Assembly (NCBI GenBank): GCA_002917775.1
Contig: KZ627159.1
Coordinates: forward strand, 576,010 to 640,009
DNA from: Glaciozyma antarctica PI12
Taxonomy: Eukaryota; Basidiomycota; Microbotryomycetes; Kriegeriales; Camptobasidiaceae
Direction of reading: 5' to 3'
Length of the DNA stretch: 64,000 nt
Shown here: positions 9,709 to 22,485 of the stretch, in pieces
Numbering within the stretch: position 1 is the first letter of the stretch
How the letters are laid out: each line of letters opens with the position of its first letter
Position numbers and translations under genes: made by a program
Notes under the pieces: model-generated
What the model was told of the DNA's origin: nothing
Seen by the model: the letters and a program-made list of their open reading frames with translations, nothing else
Database searches by the model: none

Positions 9709-11264
9709 ATGTCCGTACAGTACATCTGTGCCGAGCCAGAGGGAGAAGCTCTCTCGCCCACTCTCCAGAACATCTTAGACCAGCGTGAGCCACGTCCTCG
9801 CCCCGTGCCGACTCCACCAGCTGACGCTCCCTCCTCCTCCTCAGAAAGCCTCAAGTGGATCTTCGTAGGCGGCAAGGGAGGTGTGGGCAAGACCACCACC
9901 TCCTGTTCCCTCGCTATTCAGCTCGCCAAGCACCGCGAATCCGTTCTCCTCATGTCCGGCTTCCTCCCCCCACCTGCCGCTCGAGCTGAGCTGACGCTTC
10001 CGCTCCACAGCTCCACCGACCCCGCACACAACCTCTCGGACGCATTCTCCCAGAAGTTTGGCAAGGAGGCGACCCGCGTGAATGGCTTCACGAACCTCAG
10101 CGCTATGGAGATCGATCCGAGCGCTTCGATGCAGGACATGGTGGACTCTGGTGCGTTGCAGCTGGTGGAAGGGGAAGATGATCGAGTACTGACGGGGCTG
10201 ACGGGGTGTTGTATGCCAGCGGACGGGGAGTCTGGGATGGGAGGGATGATGCAGGACCTTGCGTTCGCTATTCCTGGTATCGACGAGGCGATGGGCTTTG
10301 CGGAGGTTATGAAGTGCGTACGGGAAGAGAGCTAGGTTGGGTCGGAGCTGACGGATGGTGTTACAGGCACGTCAAGTCGATGGAGTTCTCCTGCATCGTG
10401 TTCGATACTGCGCCGACTGGACACACGCTCCGCTTCCTCTCCTTCCCGACTGTGCTGGAGAAGGCTCTCTCAAAGCTTAGTGGACTCTCAGGACGGTTCG
10501 GACCGATGCTCAACCAGGTGCGTTCATTTGGGGTGTGCGAGCGAGAGAAGAGCTGATGGGGAGATGCAGATGAGCTCGATGATGGGAGCTGGAGTCAACA
10601 CGAGCGAGATGTTTGAGAAGCTCGAGAGCATGCGGACGGTCGTTACGGAGGTCAACACTCAGTTCAAGAACCCCGTACGTTCCTCCTTTGCTTCGTTCCT
10701 CGCAATAACTTACCCTTTCTCGCAGGAACTCACCACCTTCATCCCCGTCATGAGTTCGTCCTTGCTCCATGCACCGCACGGAGATTGAAGCTGATGCCTT
10801 ATCGCGCAGTCTCCGAATTCTTGTCTCTCTACGAGACTGAGCGCCTCATCCAAGAACTCACCACGTACGAGATTGACGTCCACGCCATTTGCGTCAACCA
10901 GCTCCTATTCCCCGACGCCGGTGAGTATCTTCCTCCAGAACTCTGGCGCGCAAGCTGAAGTGCGATACTGCAGACACCAACTGCAAGCACTGTCGCGTGC
11001 GATGGCTTCAACAGCAGAAGTATCTCAAGGAGGCTTACGAGCTGTATGGCGAGGTGAGTCTTTCGCTCTAGAAGCTCAAGACGTCTTACTAACATGCGAC
11101 CCCTCAGGACTTCCACATCGTCAAGATGCCTTTGCTCAGCGAGGAGGTTCGCGGTGCGGAGAGTCTTAAGAAGTGCGTTTCGCCGTCCTCGTCTCGCTCG
11201 CCAGCCACTGATGATACTTCTTCTCAGGTTCAGCGAGATGCTCATCACTCCCTACAAGCCTTGA
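9709..11264 (+). CDS. get3: Get3/TRC40 ATPase for tail-anchored protein targeting
   Basis: Get3 is the cytosolic ATPase dimer that shields tail-anchored membrane proteins and delivers them to Get1/Get2 at the ER. At least ten short exons splice in frame. Landmarks in order: deviant Walker [13 protein letters not shown], switch [26 protein letters not shown] (switch II), the Met-rich client-binding segment ([18 protein letters not shown] and [15 protein letters not shown]), [18 protein letters not shown]-loop VNQLLFPD, the zinc site CKHC of the dimer interface, and the C-terminus EMLITPYKP. Length of about 330 aa is normal. The ATG at 9709 is the first in frame before the P-loop exon. Every catalytic element is present, so the product should be functional. 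Confidence 0.96.
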
Positions 11265-11377
11265 CCGGTCCTAATCATGTAATCGAAGACGTTCTCGCCG
11301 CTTTTCGCGAACCTCTATATTGGCTGCTCATAATTGCTCCCTACTTCTCCTCTCCTCCCCGTCCGCTCCCGCTTGCT
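11265..11377. other. Short convergent 3' flank
   Basis: Just 113 bases lie between the stop codons of get3 and the membrane protein on the other strand, so the two 3' UTRs probably overlap. Confidence 0.5.
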
Positions 11378-12064
11378 CTAGACTTGGACCTGCTTGCCCT
11401 TGGCCTGCGCTTCCTCCGCCTCCAGCTGCTCGTCGCGCCTGAAGTACGCCACGATGATCAAGACGAGCACCAGGAAGTTGATCCACCTGCACAGGACACT
11501 CGTCAGCTCCCCTCTCTTGCCCATCTCAAGCTCCAGGAACTGCATTCAACTCACGTCATGACCCACGACATGCCTTGGAGACCACGGAACATCGAGCACT
11601 TGTTGAGGGGGAACTCGCTGCAGTTGAAGAGCACCATTTGCTGCGTGAACGAGGCGGCTCCGACGAGGGAGATGAGCTGCAAGGAGTCGAGTTAGCTGTT
11701 AGCTATTTTTGGAGGCGCGGGGAGGGAACGTACGAAGCCGATGAAGATCGGGATAAAGTTGGCGAGGCGAGAGCTGGCCATGCTCCTGGGAACGGTGAGG
11801 AGGCAGATGAAGAGGATGACTGTGGGAAATGAGTGATTAGCTGGAGGCTCCAGATTCTTCACACCGTGTTAGACGGGGGAGCGTACGACTGAAGATGGTG
11901 TTCCAGGTCGCGGAGAAGGTGATCAGGCGCGTTCGCGAGCCGAAGTCACCGTTGGGGAACTGGCTGCCAAAAGTGTTGACGAGAGATCCAGCGACTCCCA
12001 GCGTTGCCACTGATACGGCAAAGAAGAGGAACAGCGAGAGCTTGTAGGTAAGTCCGAACGGCAT
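11378..12064 (-). CDS. Four-helix MARVEL-like membrane protein
   Basis: A small integral membrane protein with four predicted helices. The first exon (from 12064) gives YKLSLFLFFAVSVATLGVAG. Later exons give VILFICLLTVPRSMASSR, the helix NFIPIFIGFLISLVGAASF with a following MVLFNCSEFPLNKC loop, and WINFLVLVLIIVAYF before an acidic/basic tail (RRDEQLEAEEAQAKGKQVQV). The Cys-containing loop between helices 3 and 4 and the overall spacing resemble fungal MARVEL-domain proteins of the Nce102 type, which organise plasma-membrane domains. This assignment is by topology, not by a diagnostic motif. It is divergent from the GNAT gene. Confidence 0.7.
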
Positions 12065-12593
12065 TGCGATGCGAAGTTGGGAGTAGTGGGGAGTTGGAAG
12101 TAGAGCGGGTCGGAGGGGAGGAGAGCTGGTGATTGAGGTGGGCTATGTCGATTCAAAAGGAGGCAGTGAGAGAGCAAGAGAAGGAGGGAAAAATAGGCGC
12201 CTGCCGAGCTGACAAGACCGAGGATCCGAAGTAGCTCAGCGTGGATGCCGACTCAGATCGCCCCCTCTTAGTCGTAGCGCCGTCATTCCCAGACCGAGGC
12301 GGGTTCCAGCAAAGCCTGGGGAACGCCGTGGAAGCGGGCCGCGGAGGACATGGCGGAGGTGCCGTCCCTCGGTCTCGCTGAGAGCTAGCAGGAGCTGGCA
12401 GGAGCTGGCTGGCTCCTCCGGGCGATGAAGAGCGTCTGGAGCAGTAACTTGGAGAGGATACGTTGCTGGACGATGAAGCAGTTCCGCCTGGCAGGTGTCC
12501 CGAGAATCGAGGTGGTGGGAGCAGGAGAAGAGCATCGGAGCTGCTGGCGAAGCTCGCTCCTTGTCCTTCCACCACTCCACCTCGCCGAAAGGA
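12065..12593. other. Divergent intergenic region
   Basis: Promoter region between the membrane protein and the acetyltransferase. Open frames on both strands cross it but show no conserved features. Two copies of an AGCAGGAGCTGG-like 11-12-mer sit side by side near 12387-12410. Confidence 0.45.
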
Positions 12594-13419
12594 ATGCCTC
12601 CGGACGTCGTAATCTCCTCTCCAGCCCTCCGCTCCGCCATCAGCTCCCACACGCCCCTGCTCTTCGACGCCCGCAACTCGCCGTACCTCCCGCTCCCTCT
12701 CCCTTCCCGCGCGCCGTTCATCTCCCTCCGCCTCACGCCTCCCCGCTCCTCCGATGCCTCAGCGCTGATCACAACCCTCAACTCGCCGCTGGTCTACCCC
12801 TCGCTCCGGTCGCCGCCATTCCCGTATCTCGAGGAGCATGCGAATGCTGTTATTCGTGCTGGGATCGAGAGCGTTGAGCGGCTAGTCGAGCGGTGGGAAG
12901 GTGGCGATTGGGAAGCGGTAGAGGGATGTCTGTTTACGGCGGTGAGGGGAGTGAGGGGGAATGAGGAGGAGCTCTGGGTCGGAGCTTTGGGCATGAGGCG
13001 ATGACCCTTTGACGAGGTGGTGGATCCCGTGGAGAAGGCTTCCAAGGCTCGAGATATGTTGGCATTGGCTGTGGGGAGCGACGAGATTATCTGGACGCTG
13101 GGACGTGAGTCTTCGCAGCTCGACGAAGGGGAAGGGAGGGAGCTGATTCTCTCGCTTTCGCACAGTCTACGTCCACCCCGACCTTCACTCGCAAGGGATC
13201 ATGAGTGCCGTCCGAGGTCTCATAGATTCGTGGCTCATTCCCGTTGTGCAAGCCGCGCAAGTTCGGGTCACGGCGTATGTTGGCAACCTCGGAAGCAGAC
13301 GTGTCTTTGAGCGGAATGGCTTTGAGCTGGTGGGGAGTGCATGGGTGAAGGAGGGAGTAAACCGAGGTGGGAAGATGAGGGAGGAATGGTGGCTGGAATG
13401 GCGTAGATCTGGAATGTAG
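12594..13419 (+). CDS. GNAT (Acetyltransf_3, RimJ-like) acetyltransferase with in-frame TGA
   Basis: An N-acetyltransferase of the RimJ/Acetyltransf_3 group. Exons as read: 12594-13104 and 13166-13419. The N-terminal strand FISLRLTPPRSSDASALITT is the GNAT opening, with VYPSLRSPPFPY after it. The acetyl-CoA motif A region appears after the intron as LYVHPDLHSQGIMSAV (an R/Q-x-x-G-x-G/A variant), and motif B as AYVGNLGSRRVFERNGFELVG. Anomaly: the conserved block WVGALGMRR is followed by TGA at 13002-13004 and then PFDEVVDPVEKA in the same frame; relatives have Trp (TGG) there. Either the gene is broken by a nonsense change, the base is wrong, or a 75-base intron (gtgagg near 12941 to gacgag before 13017) removes the stop together with the motif. 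I favour the first two. Substrate unknown. Confidence 0.7.
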
Positions 13420-13683
13420 TCGGAGCAGCAGTCCGCCGCGAACCTCGCTGGGCGAGCTTGCAAAACGCGTTCTCTCTCCTTGTGGTCGTTTACCTTCCTT
13501 CACCTTGCTTGGCCCACGGCTTCCCCTTTCCCGCGTTCGTCGAGCTACCACGAGACTTCTCCACATCCGACGGCGCCGCAGGAAAGAATTCCCTTTCGTC
13601 CCTTGCAACGTCGCCCAGAAGAGCTGCTCTCTCAGGCTCTCTTTGACTTGACTCACGATCACCTCACTCGACCGACGCTCAGC

Positions 13684-15680
13684 ATGCCCATCCGCCTACC
13701 CCGCCTCCCGAGCTTGCGCGCCACCGTCCCTGCTCGCGCCGTCGCCCGCGCTCCCATCCTCGCCCGGTCTTTCGTCAACTCGACCGCACGATGTGCCGCG
13801 TCGGGCAAGGCGACTACGTCGGCACCGCCGGTCGTTGGAGCTCCTGGAGCATCGCAGACGGATATGTTTACTGGGGAGGTTACGGGGCACGCGGATATTG
13901 ATGTGAGTGGAGAAACCTCGAGTGGGTGGGGCGAGATCAGTTTCGGTCGAGGCTTTGGGACGCGTGGAGGGTGGAGCGGCGCGAAAGGAGAAGGGGTTGG
14001 GCCGATATGGAGACTAGGACGCAAGCTGGGCTGCTGAGCGATTTGCATCTGGCGGAAAGGGAGGAGGTGCCGGCCCTGGACTTGGGGCACCCTTGCGCGA
14101 GACGACTCACTCGCACCAACACACGAGGCCTTGCTGGCTGCAGTATCGAGCTGGCGCTGATGCTCTCTGCTTGACAGCCCGCCCGTCTCGAAATCGAAAT
14201 CACGACGCACCCCAAGGAGATCCCCGAAACCTCGACCCTCGTCTTCGGCCGCTCGTTTACCGACCACATGCTCTGCATCCCCTGGAACTCGGAGACTGGA
14301 TGGGGAGCTCCCAAGATTCAGCCTTACGGTCCTCTCGCGATCGACCCGTCGTCGACTGTGCTGCATTACGCTCCCTGCCTGTTTGAGGGCATGAAGGCGT
14401 ACAAGGACAAGGCGGGAGTCGCGCGGTTGTTCAGGCCTGACAAGGTGAGTTGCGGCGTATTCATGGGGGAGAAGAAGCTGATGGATTGGTCGCAGAACAT
14501 GGAGCGCATGAACCGGAGTGCGGCGCGACTTGCGTTCCCCGTGCGAAGTCTTTCTCTCGTTCGCAAGCTCAAGGCTTACCCCCGCTTCAGACCTTCACTG
14601 GTGACAACCTTACTACGCTTATCAAGAAGCTCGTCGACATTGACTCGGCATTCATCCCCACTGATCCTGGCACTTCGCTCTGTTCGTCGCATTCCCTCCT
14701 CCCCTGCTGAACCCGTTCTGACGTTCCTCACAGACATTCGCCCTACCATGATCGGCACCCAGGCTGGCCTCGGTGTCGGTGCGTCCACCGATATCCTCCT
14801 CTTCGTCATCATGTCCCCCGTTGGCCCCTACTACAAGACTGGCTTCAAGCCCATCAAGCTGCTCGCTACGACGACCGACGTTCGTGCCTGGCCTGGAGGG
14901 ACTGGCGAGTACAAGCTCGGGAGTAACTACGCTGGTTCGTTTGCGTTCACTGCAGGAGTAGGCATACGCTGACGAGCGACTTTCGTATCGTTGAGTCGTT
15001 CCTCAGATCAAGGCGGCTGCGCTCGGTTACCAGCAGATCCTTTGGCTCTACGGACCTGAACACACGCTTACCGAGGTTGGCACGATGAAGTATGCGGCGT
15101 CTCTGGACGTTTCTGGGGAAGTAACTTACGAAGTCTGGCGCTCGCAGTTTGTACGCGGTCTTCAAGCACGACGATGGCAGTGCGACACATTCCTCATCGC
15201 TTTCCTACACGCCGTACTGATTGTTTGTGCGCTTACAGCGGTTGAGCTCGTCACTCCTCCTCTGGAGGGCATGATCCTTCCTGGAGTAACCCGCGATTCG
15301 ATTCTCCTCCTCGCTCGCGCCCACGCCGACAAGTCCGCCACTCTCGAGGGCCTTCCCGAAAAGTTCATCGTCTCTGAGCGCAACATGAACATGCCCGAGA
15401 TCGTCAAGGCGTCGGAGGACGGAACGCTGCTCGAGATGTTCGGCTCAGGAACGGCGGCGATCGTCAGTTGCGTCGAGGGAGTCGGGTACGTTCGATTTCT
15501 GAGGCTCACTCATTCCTGAAACTGACTTTCTCACGGTACAGATACGAGGACAAGCTTATCAACGTGCCGTGCGGAGCGGATGGACTGGGAGACGTTGCGC
15601 GTGTGATGCTGAGGGAGATTGTGGGGCGGCAGACGGGTGAGATCCCGAGTGACTGGTCGGTCGTCGTAGAGTCTGAGTAA
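13684..15680 (+). CDS. bat1: Branched-chain amino acid aminotransferase, mitochondrial
   Basis: A PLP enzyme interconverting Leu/Ile/Val and their 2-oxo acids. The N-terminus is Arg/Ala/Pro-rich without acids (MPIRLPRLPSLRATVPARAV...), consistent with mitochondrial targeting. Fold-type IV signatures in order: FGRSFTDHMLCIPW, HYAPCLFEGMKAYK, NMERMNRSA, then RPTMIGTQAGLGV, the PLP lysine in GEYKLGSNYA, the EVGTMN motif (rebuilt across an intron before LYAVFKHDDG), TPPLEGMILPGVTRDS and the final FGSGTAAIVSCVEG. At least nine introns; the first is long (about 13902-14177) and separates the presequence from the enzyme. All joins preserve frame. About 420 aa. Confidence 0.95.
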
Positions 15681-16141
15681 TACAAGGATTGCGACAAGGT
15701 ATCAAGGCTGGCATGGGTGTGGAACGAACGGCGACGAAAGGACTTGCACGCCTCCTTCGCAAGATCATCGCCGTGCGAGATTCGTCGTTGAACGCTCCTG
15801 TTCGCTCACTATGCTAACGGAGGGTGATCGTAATTTTGCTTAAAGCTTCTGGCGTCCCCAACAATTGCCGTGGGCCGGGAGTTGTGCTAGCAACGCAGGG
15901 AGGAGAGGAAAAGAGAGCGAGGCGACCGAGAAACCACTTTCAGTCTGTCTCGTCTTCAGCAGTTTTTGGCGACGGTCTTGGCAAGTGTCCAGGTGCTCTC
16001 TTCGTCCACGTACGCCCACGTATGTCTGCGACGAAAGGAGGAAGATGGTCCCCAGAGAGTGACCAAGCGAGTTCCCCGCAAAGTTCGGCTCGAGCGTGGT
16101 GACCGGTCTCTCTTGTCCTTCTCCCACTCTGCTCCCTCAAG
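15681..16141. other. Intergenic region upstream of the flavin monooxygenase
   Basis: No gene recognised. The sequence is less C/T-biased than other promoters here. Short frames on both strands are unrelated to known families. Confidence 0.5.
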
Positions 16142-18793
16142 ATGGCTCGCCAAGTCGACGGAGCTCTCCCTACTCACGCGCCTAGCGCCTCACTGCACGC
16201 CAGCTCGACGAACGCGGCCGAAGTCGCGCAGGCGTGGCTCGACGCCTTCGCCTCCTCCTGCCAGACAGGCGATGTCCCAGGCTGCCTCAAGCTCATCTGG
16301 GAGGATGGGTTCTGGTGAGTTATCTCCTCTCAAGTTGGCGCTACGCTGCTGACCCTTGCTGGGACAGGCGCGACATGCTCCCTCTTACGTGGTCGTACCG
16401 CTCTCTCGGCGGCAAGGACGGCGGCAAGGCGAGGATTGAAGAGGTTCTCAACGAGAGACTGGCGAAAGCTGGATTCACGGACTTTGCTCTCGACCCGGCG
16501 TTTACGCCCGAAGTTCAGAACTTGTTCGAGGACCTGTCGTTCATCATGCTCTCCTTCACGTTCTCTTCCACGAGCGGCAAGTGCTCTGGGTGCGTCGTTT
16601 TCCCCTCAAGTCTGAAGCAAGGCACTGATATGGAATCATCGCAGTATCGCACGCCTCATTCCTGGCGTGAACGGTGGCTGGGAGGCCTTCACCATCTCTA
16701 CTATCCTCGAAGAACTCCACGGCATTCCTGAGCGCATCGGCGCTCTCCGTGACCTCGCTCCGCACACCACTGCGGTACGTTCGACTCCTTTTTCTACGTA
16801 TGAACGTCCTGACGCCCAAGTACAGACTTCCTGGCGTGAGCAGCGCGAAGCCGAAGTCAACTACGCGGATCGCTCCCCCGAGGTCCTGGTCATCGGAGCC
16901 GGGCAAAGCGTGCGCTTTCTCCTTGCTTGCCACTGCGGTAACTGACCTTGAAATTTACAGGGACTCGATACTGCTGCTCGACTCAAGGCTTACGGCGTCG
17001 ACACGCTTTGCGTTGATCGCCACTCGCGCATCGGCGACAACTGGCGCAAGAGGTATGCGAGTCTGCGACTCCACGATCCAGTCCACTACGACCACCTGCC
17101 CTACATTCCCGTACGCACTTCCGTCTCATTGTTTCCCACAAACTGAGCTGACCAATTCGCGCGACAGTTCCCAGCTTCGTGCGTTCTCCCTCCTCTGCCT
17201 CGCTGCCCGAGCTGACGATTGAGAAACAGCTGGCCGGTATACACCCCCGCTCCCAAGCTCGCCGACTGGCTTGAATCCTACGCCCACTCTCTCGAGCTAA
17301 ACGTATGGATGTCGACCTCCGTCAAATCTGCGACGTTCGACGACGCTGCGAGCGAATGGACAATCGAGCTTGAACGCGGAGTCGATGGGAAAGTCGAGCA
17401 GAGGACTCTTAAGCCCAAGATCGTCGTTTGGGCTTGTGGATTGGGAGGAGGGGAGCCGAACATGCCGGAGATCAAGGGGATGGTGCGTGCGAGATCGGAG
17501 CAAGAAGAGCGAACGCTGATGATCGCTTTCGCAGGACGTTTTCAAGGGCAAGATCTTGCATTCGTCGAAGCATGGATCGGGCAAGGACTGGGTAGGGAAG
17601 AAGGCCGTCGTCGTTGGCGCCTGTACGAGCGCGCACGATATCAGCAAGGTGCGTTCTCCGACTGTTTCAGCGAGAGCCAAAACCTGACGCTCTCGCTCAC
17701 GACGCGCAGGACTTTTACGACCAAGGCGTCGACGTCGTACGTTCCCTCGCTCCTCAATCAACCCACCTCGCTAACACATCCCTCCTCAGACGTTGATCCA
17801 GCGTTCGTCGACCTACATCATGAGCGTCGAGAAAGGAATGCCAATGATGATGGCACCTCTCTACGTCGAAGGTCCGTCCCTCGTCCGTCCCTCCCTCTCC
17901 TTCCTAACATCCCTCCAGGCGGTCCTCCGGTCGATTTCGCCGACCGCATCAACGCCTCTATTCCGAACGCCGTCATGAAGGAACTTCACAAGCGCGTTGC
18001 AGTGGCGATCAAGGGTGCCGACCAGGAACTGCTTGACGGGTTGCACAAGCGAGGGTTTGAGACGAATCAGGGGGAGGACGATTCGGGGTTCTTGATGATG
18101 GCTTGGGCGAAGGCTGGAGGGTATTATTTGAACGTGGGGGCTTCGGAGTTGATTGTGCGTCGTTATGTCTTGCGTGCGAAGCTGAGCTGACGAGGTTGAA
18201 CAGGTCGAAGACAAGGTGCGCCTTCCCCGCCTCGCTCTCTCGCTTCCGGCGCTCATTTTGCGTCTATAGATCCACTTCAAGCACGGCTCCATCTCGCACT
18301 TTACGCCAGACCACCTCGTCTTCACGGACGGCACGACCATGGAAGCCGACGTCGTAGTCCTCGCCACCGGTCCGTCCCTCCTCCCTCCATTTTCCGCACG
18401 ACTGACGCCCGCGACAAAATAGGGTACGGCGATGCGCGAGTAGCGATTCGCAAGACGCTCGGCGACAAGATTGCGGACCAGTGCAAGCCCTTCTGGGGAC
18501 TCGGTGCGTCCTCCCTCCCTCCCTCCCTCCCTCCCGCCCTCCCTCCCTCCCTCTCCCTCCCCCTCCCTTTCCGCCCTCCTCTCCCCAATATTCCTCAAAA
18601 AGACAGGAAACTGAGTGAGAGCACAGATTACGAGCGCGAGATCAACGGCGTCTGGCGCGGCAGCGGCGTCAAGAACCTCTACCTCTTCGCGGGCAACTTG
18701 GCGCTGTGCAGGTTCAATTCCAAGCTCGTCGCGTTGCAGATCAAGGCGCAGTTGGAGGGGTTGTTCAGGGGGGAGGAGAGGTGTGAGTTGTGA
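16142..18793 (+). CDS. Flavin-dependent monooxygenase with N-terminal NTF2-like domain
   Basis: A two-domain oxidoreductase. The first 150 or so residues form an NTF2/SnoaL-like domain (EVAQAWLDAFASSCQTGDV, DGFWRDMLPLTWSYRSL, IPGVNGGWEAFTI). The FMO/YUCCA-like part follows: FAD site VLVIGAGQSGLDTAARL, DRHSRIGDNWRKRYASLRLH (the NWR/K.RY.SL motif), the NADPH-side motif VVVGACTSAHDIS and the late FAD strand DVVVLATGYGD. A tail NLYLFAGNLALCRFNSK ends the domain. About a dozen introns; one (18504-18626) is stretched by a CTCC repeat. Known: such fungal proteins are often called K+-transport-associated flavoproteins or monooxygenases; the substrate is unknown. The first in-frame stop after the last block is at 18791-18793, but a splice site just before it could extend the protein. 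Confidence 0.88.
18510..18590 (+). repeat. CTCC/CCCT microsatellite in an intron
   Basis: A C/T tetranucleotide run with a few interruptions lies in the monooxygenase intron 18504-18626. Such tracts slip readily, so length may vary between strains. The intron ends in a normal cag. Confidence 0.85.
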
Positions 18794-19322
18794 TTTGGGG
18801 CTGGGGATTCGGGAAGTTGGGTGTATTGGGATGGAATTGAACGTGTTGACTTTGCTGCGAGGAAGTATGGTGTCATGGAAGGCTTGTTCTGCGCTGAGAT
18901 CTCGAGGCTGGTATGACTTCGCGATGAGAGCAGACCAAGCGAGCAAGGCGAGCTACGACGCACACCTCCCCCGGCTCCTCGGCTCCACGGTGTCGGCAGC
19001 AGCGTGCCGCAGCAGAGCGAGACAAGCAGCGGTACCGAGGCGCCCAGAGCAGTCGAGGAAATCCCGAAGCGCGAACTTCGACCTTCCCTACAGCCGTCCC
19101 AACCCCGTCTAGCGAGCAGATCCCTCCAGCCGAGCAGTCCCCTCTAGCGCGCAGTCCCCTCCAGCGAGCAGTCCCACCCCCACCCCCTCACCACTCGAGA
19201 AAAGTAACGTATGAATCCATCTCCTCCAAAAAAAAGTGCGCAACAAACAGAAATAAGTGGGGGTGTGTAGGTGTGTGGATCGAGGAGAAGGGAAAGGATT
19301 AGAGAAAGGGGTTCTACAGCAT
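18794..19322. other. Convergent intergenic region with a 17-bp minisatellite
   Basis: Between the 3' ends of the monooxygenase and sec4. It holds a four-unit degenerate repeat (see separate entry) and a C-rich tract at 19166-19190. A plus-strand open frame reaches 19112 but lacks family features. Confidence 0.5.
19108..19176 (+). repeat. Four-copy 17-18-bp minisatellite
   Basis: Four adjacent units of the form TCYAGCGAGCAGTCCCC, with single-base changes and one insertion, start at 19108, 19125, 19143 and 19160. Alternate units begin TCTAG and TCCAG, suggesting that a two-unit block was duplicated. Confidence 0.85.
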
Positions 19323-20676
<1,354 letters not shown>

Positions 20677-20994
20677 TTTAGTAACGACTTGAGTTGAAAG
20701 AGAGGGAAGAGGAGAGGAAGGTCGGCAGCGGAACTAACACCAGAAATTCAAAGTTAACAAAATTTGTAGTGAGTTCAATTCAAGACTACAAAATTCAAGT
20801 CCGACTTGAGTTCGTCTCTCTCTCGACTCTCTCGCTTCCTCCTTTCGAAAGCACAAGCGCCTTACAGTCCAGGGCAAGGGGAGAACACCCCGTCGCCGCG
20901 CCTTACCACTCGACTACTCAACAACCCAGCCGACCTTGGGCGCGCGGCCCCCACCCCCACCCTTGTCCCGCCCCATCCCCTCGCGCCAAACACG
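20677..20994. other. Divergent promoter sec4/ELL-like gene
   Basis: Contains the 5' leader of sec4 and the C-rich leader of the ELL-like gene. There is an AT-richer patch at 20740-20795. An in-frame upstream start for the ELL-like gene at 20806 is possible but gives a tail without family character. Confidence 0.45.
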
Positions 20995-22485
20995 ATGCCG
21001 CTCGACCTATCCCACCCCCGCATCATCCTCCCCTTCTCCCACGTCGTTCCTCATCCCACGAAAAGCGCTCGCAGCGCACCTTCCGGAATTCCAGCCGGCC
21101 GACCTGCTATCCAACTCAAGCTGAGCGAGGACGTTTTGGCCCAACTCGTCCTCCTAGCGCGCAGCGGTGAATCAGGTGGAATGCGTATCGATCTGTCCTC
21201 TTCTTCACCCGTACGTCCCTCTCTCGAACGAGGAATGCGACGGAGGATCCCGCGGGAGCTGATGTGATCCTACTCTCCTCTCTCCAGGCCTTCATCGTCA
21301 ACGGCGTTTCCTACCCCCTCAACCTCTCCCCCGAACCTTCACACTCGGAGCTCGTCCGCCTCTCTCCCGACTCGCGAGACCTCGTCCCCGTCGCTCTCAT
21401 CTCTCAAAAAGCGAGCTTAAAACCAGGGGTTCACACCGGCGCGCTCGCCAAAGTCTCTCTCTCCCTCCGCGAGAACCGCGAACAAACTGAAAAGGACCGC
21501 GAAGGTCGTCGGTACGTCCTCCGTTCCTCTTCCTCCACGCACCGCTGACCCGGAACGCAGTGCCGTCCTACTCGACTCAGCTCCCTCCTCCCGCTCCTCC
21601 TCCCATTCCCGCGTCCCACCCGCCCGCAACTCCTCCCCCGCAGCACCCTTCCAACGCGCCCCCTCCCGCCTCTCCGCCGTTCCTCCCAAACCCGCCCCTC
21701 GCCCCCCTACTAGCTCCTTCAGGATCGGCAAAGGTCCCATCCCCGTCCGCTCGAACAGCACCGACACTCCACCGACGACGAAAGTCGAAGCCGTCTCCCC
21801 CGCGCACCAGGAATTCTCCTCGGCTTCTTCGAATGGATCTTCCCTCCCCCAAACCTCCTCCTCGACGCGAACCTCTCTCGGTTCCCCTCGTACGCGCGGT
21901 TCCCCTCCTACGCGCGCAGGAGGCGGGGGCGTCCTTAAGGGAAAGAACAGTCTAAAGAAGGAATCGCGCGTCTTGTCGAAAGCTTTCCTTTCGTCCGAGG
22001 ATGATGAGGAGGAGGGGAAGAAGGAGAAGGATCAGGGGAAGAAGAAGCGCAGGCTCCTTAACGGGATCAGCGTAGCTCCGACTCCTATCTCCTCCCCTCG
22101 ACCGGTCGTCAAGGTGGTCAAGACCGAGTCTCCTGCGCCCGTCGCGACGGGGAAGAAGCGCGCTCGAAAAGTGGAGCGAGACTATTCGAGTTCCGAGGAC
22201 GACAGCGCGGGTCGAAAGCGCGCGAAGGGTTCGTTCGAGCCTTCCTACTCCATCACCTCTCGAGACGAATTCGAAGTCTACGCTCAGCGTTTCAGCGAGG
22301 AATGGATAGGGTACCACAAGTTGTGGAAGAGGCTGGAGGGGGAGAAGAGGGCGTTAGAGGAGGGTGGAGAGGGCGAGTTTGATGTGGTTGAGACGGATAA
22401 ATTGGTCAAGAGGAGTGAGAAGCAAGGGAGGAGGTTGGGGGGGATTAAGAGGGGGTTGGAGGCGTTTGTGAGGGGGTTGAAGTAG
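20995..22485 (+). CDS. ELL-like RNA polymerase II elongation factor
   Basis: Likely fungal ELL, partner of EAF in stimulating Pol II elongation in the nucleus. Three exons (first intron after SSSSP near 21210-21288, second near 21510-21560) give about 445 aa. N-terminal region: IQLKLSEDVLAQLVLLAR, GGMRIDLSSSS, AFIVNGVSYPLNLS, HSELVRLSP and VPVALISQKASLKPG match the order of beta-strands and short motifs of the ELL N-terminal domain. A long Ser/Pro/Arg-rich linker follows, then basic clusters (KKEKDQGKKKRRLL, TGKKRARKVER) with acidic Ser patches typical of CK2 sites, and a C-terminal helical segment (DEFEVYAQRFSEEWIGYHKL, LEGEKRALEE) that resembles the occludin/ELL domain. Assignment rests on pattern, so it is moderately sure. 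Start chosen at MPLDLSHP. Confidence 0.62.

Noticed and set aside
12941-13016. Short intron that would remove the GNAT stop
   Set aside because: It would delete a motif typical of the family (WVGALGMRR...PFDEV), and its acceptor gacgag is poor; kept only as an alternative.
18794-19112. Possible extra C-terminal exon of the flavin monooxygenase
   Set aside because: The frame is open after a potential donor at 18781, but the peptide resembles no relative's C-terminus.
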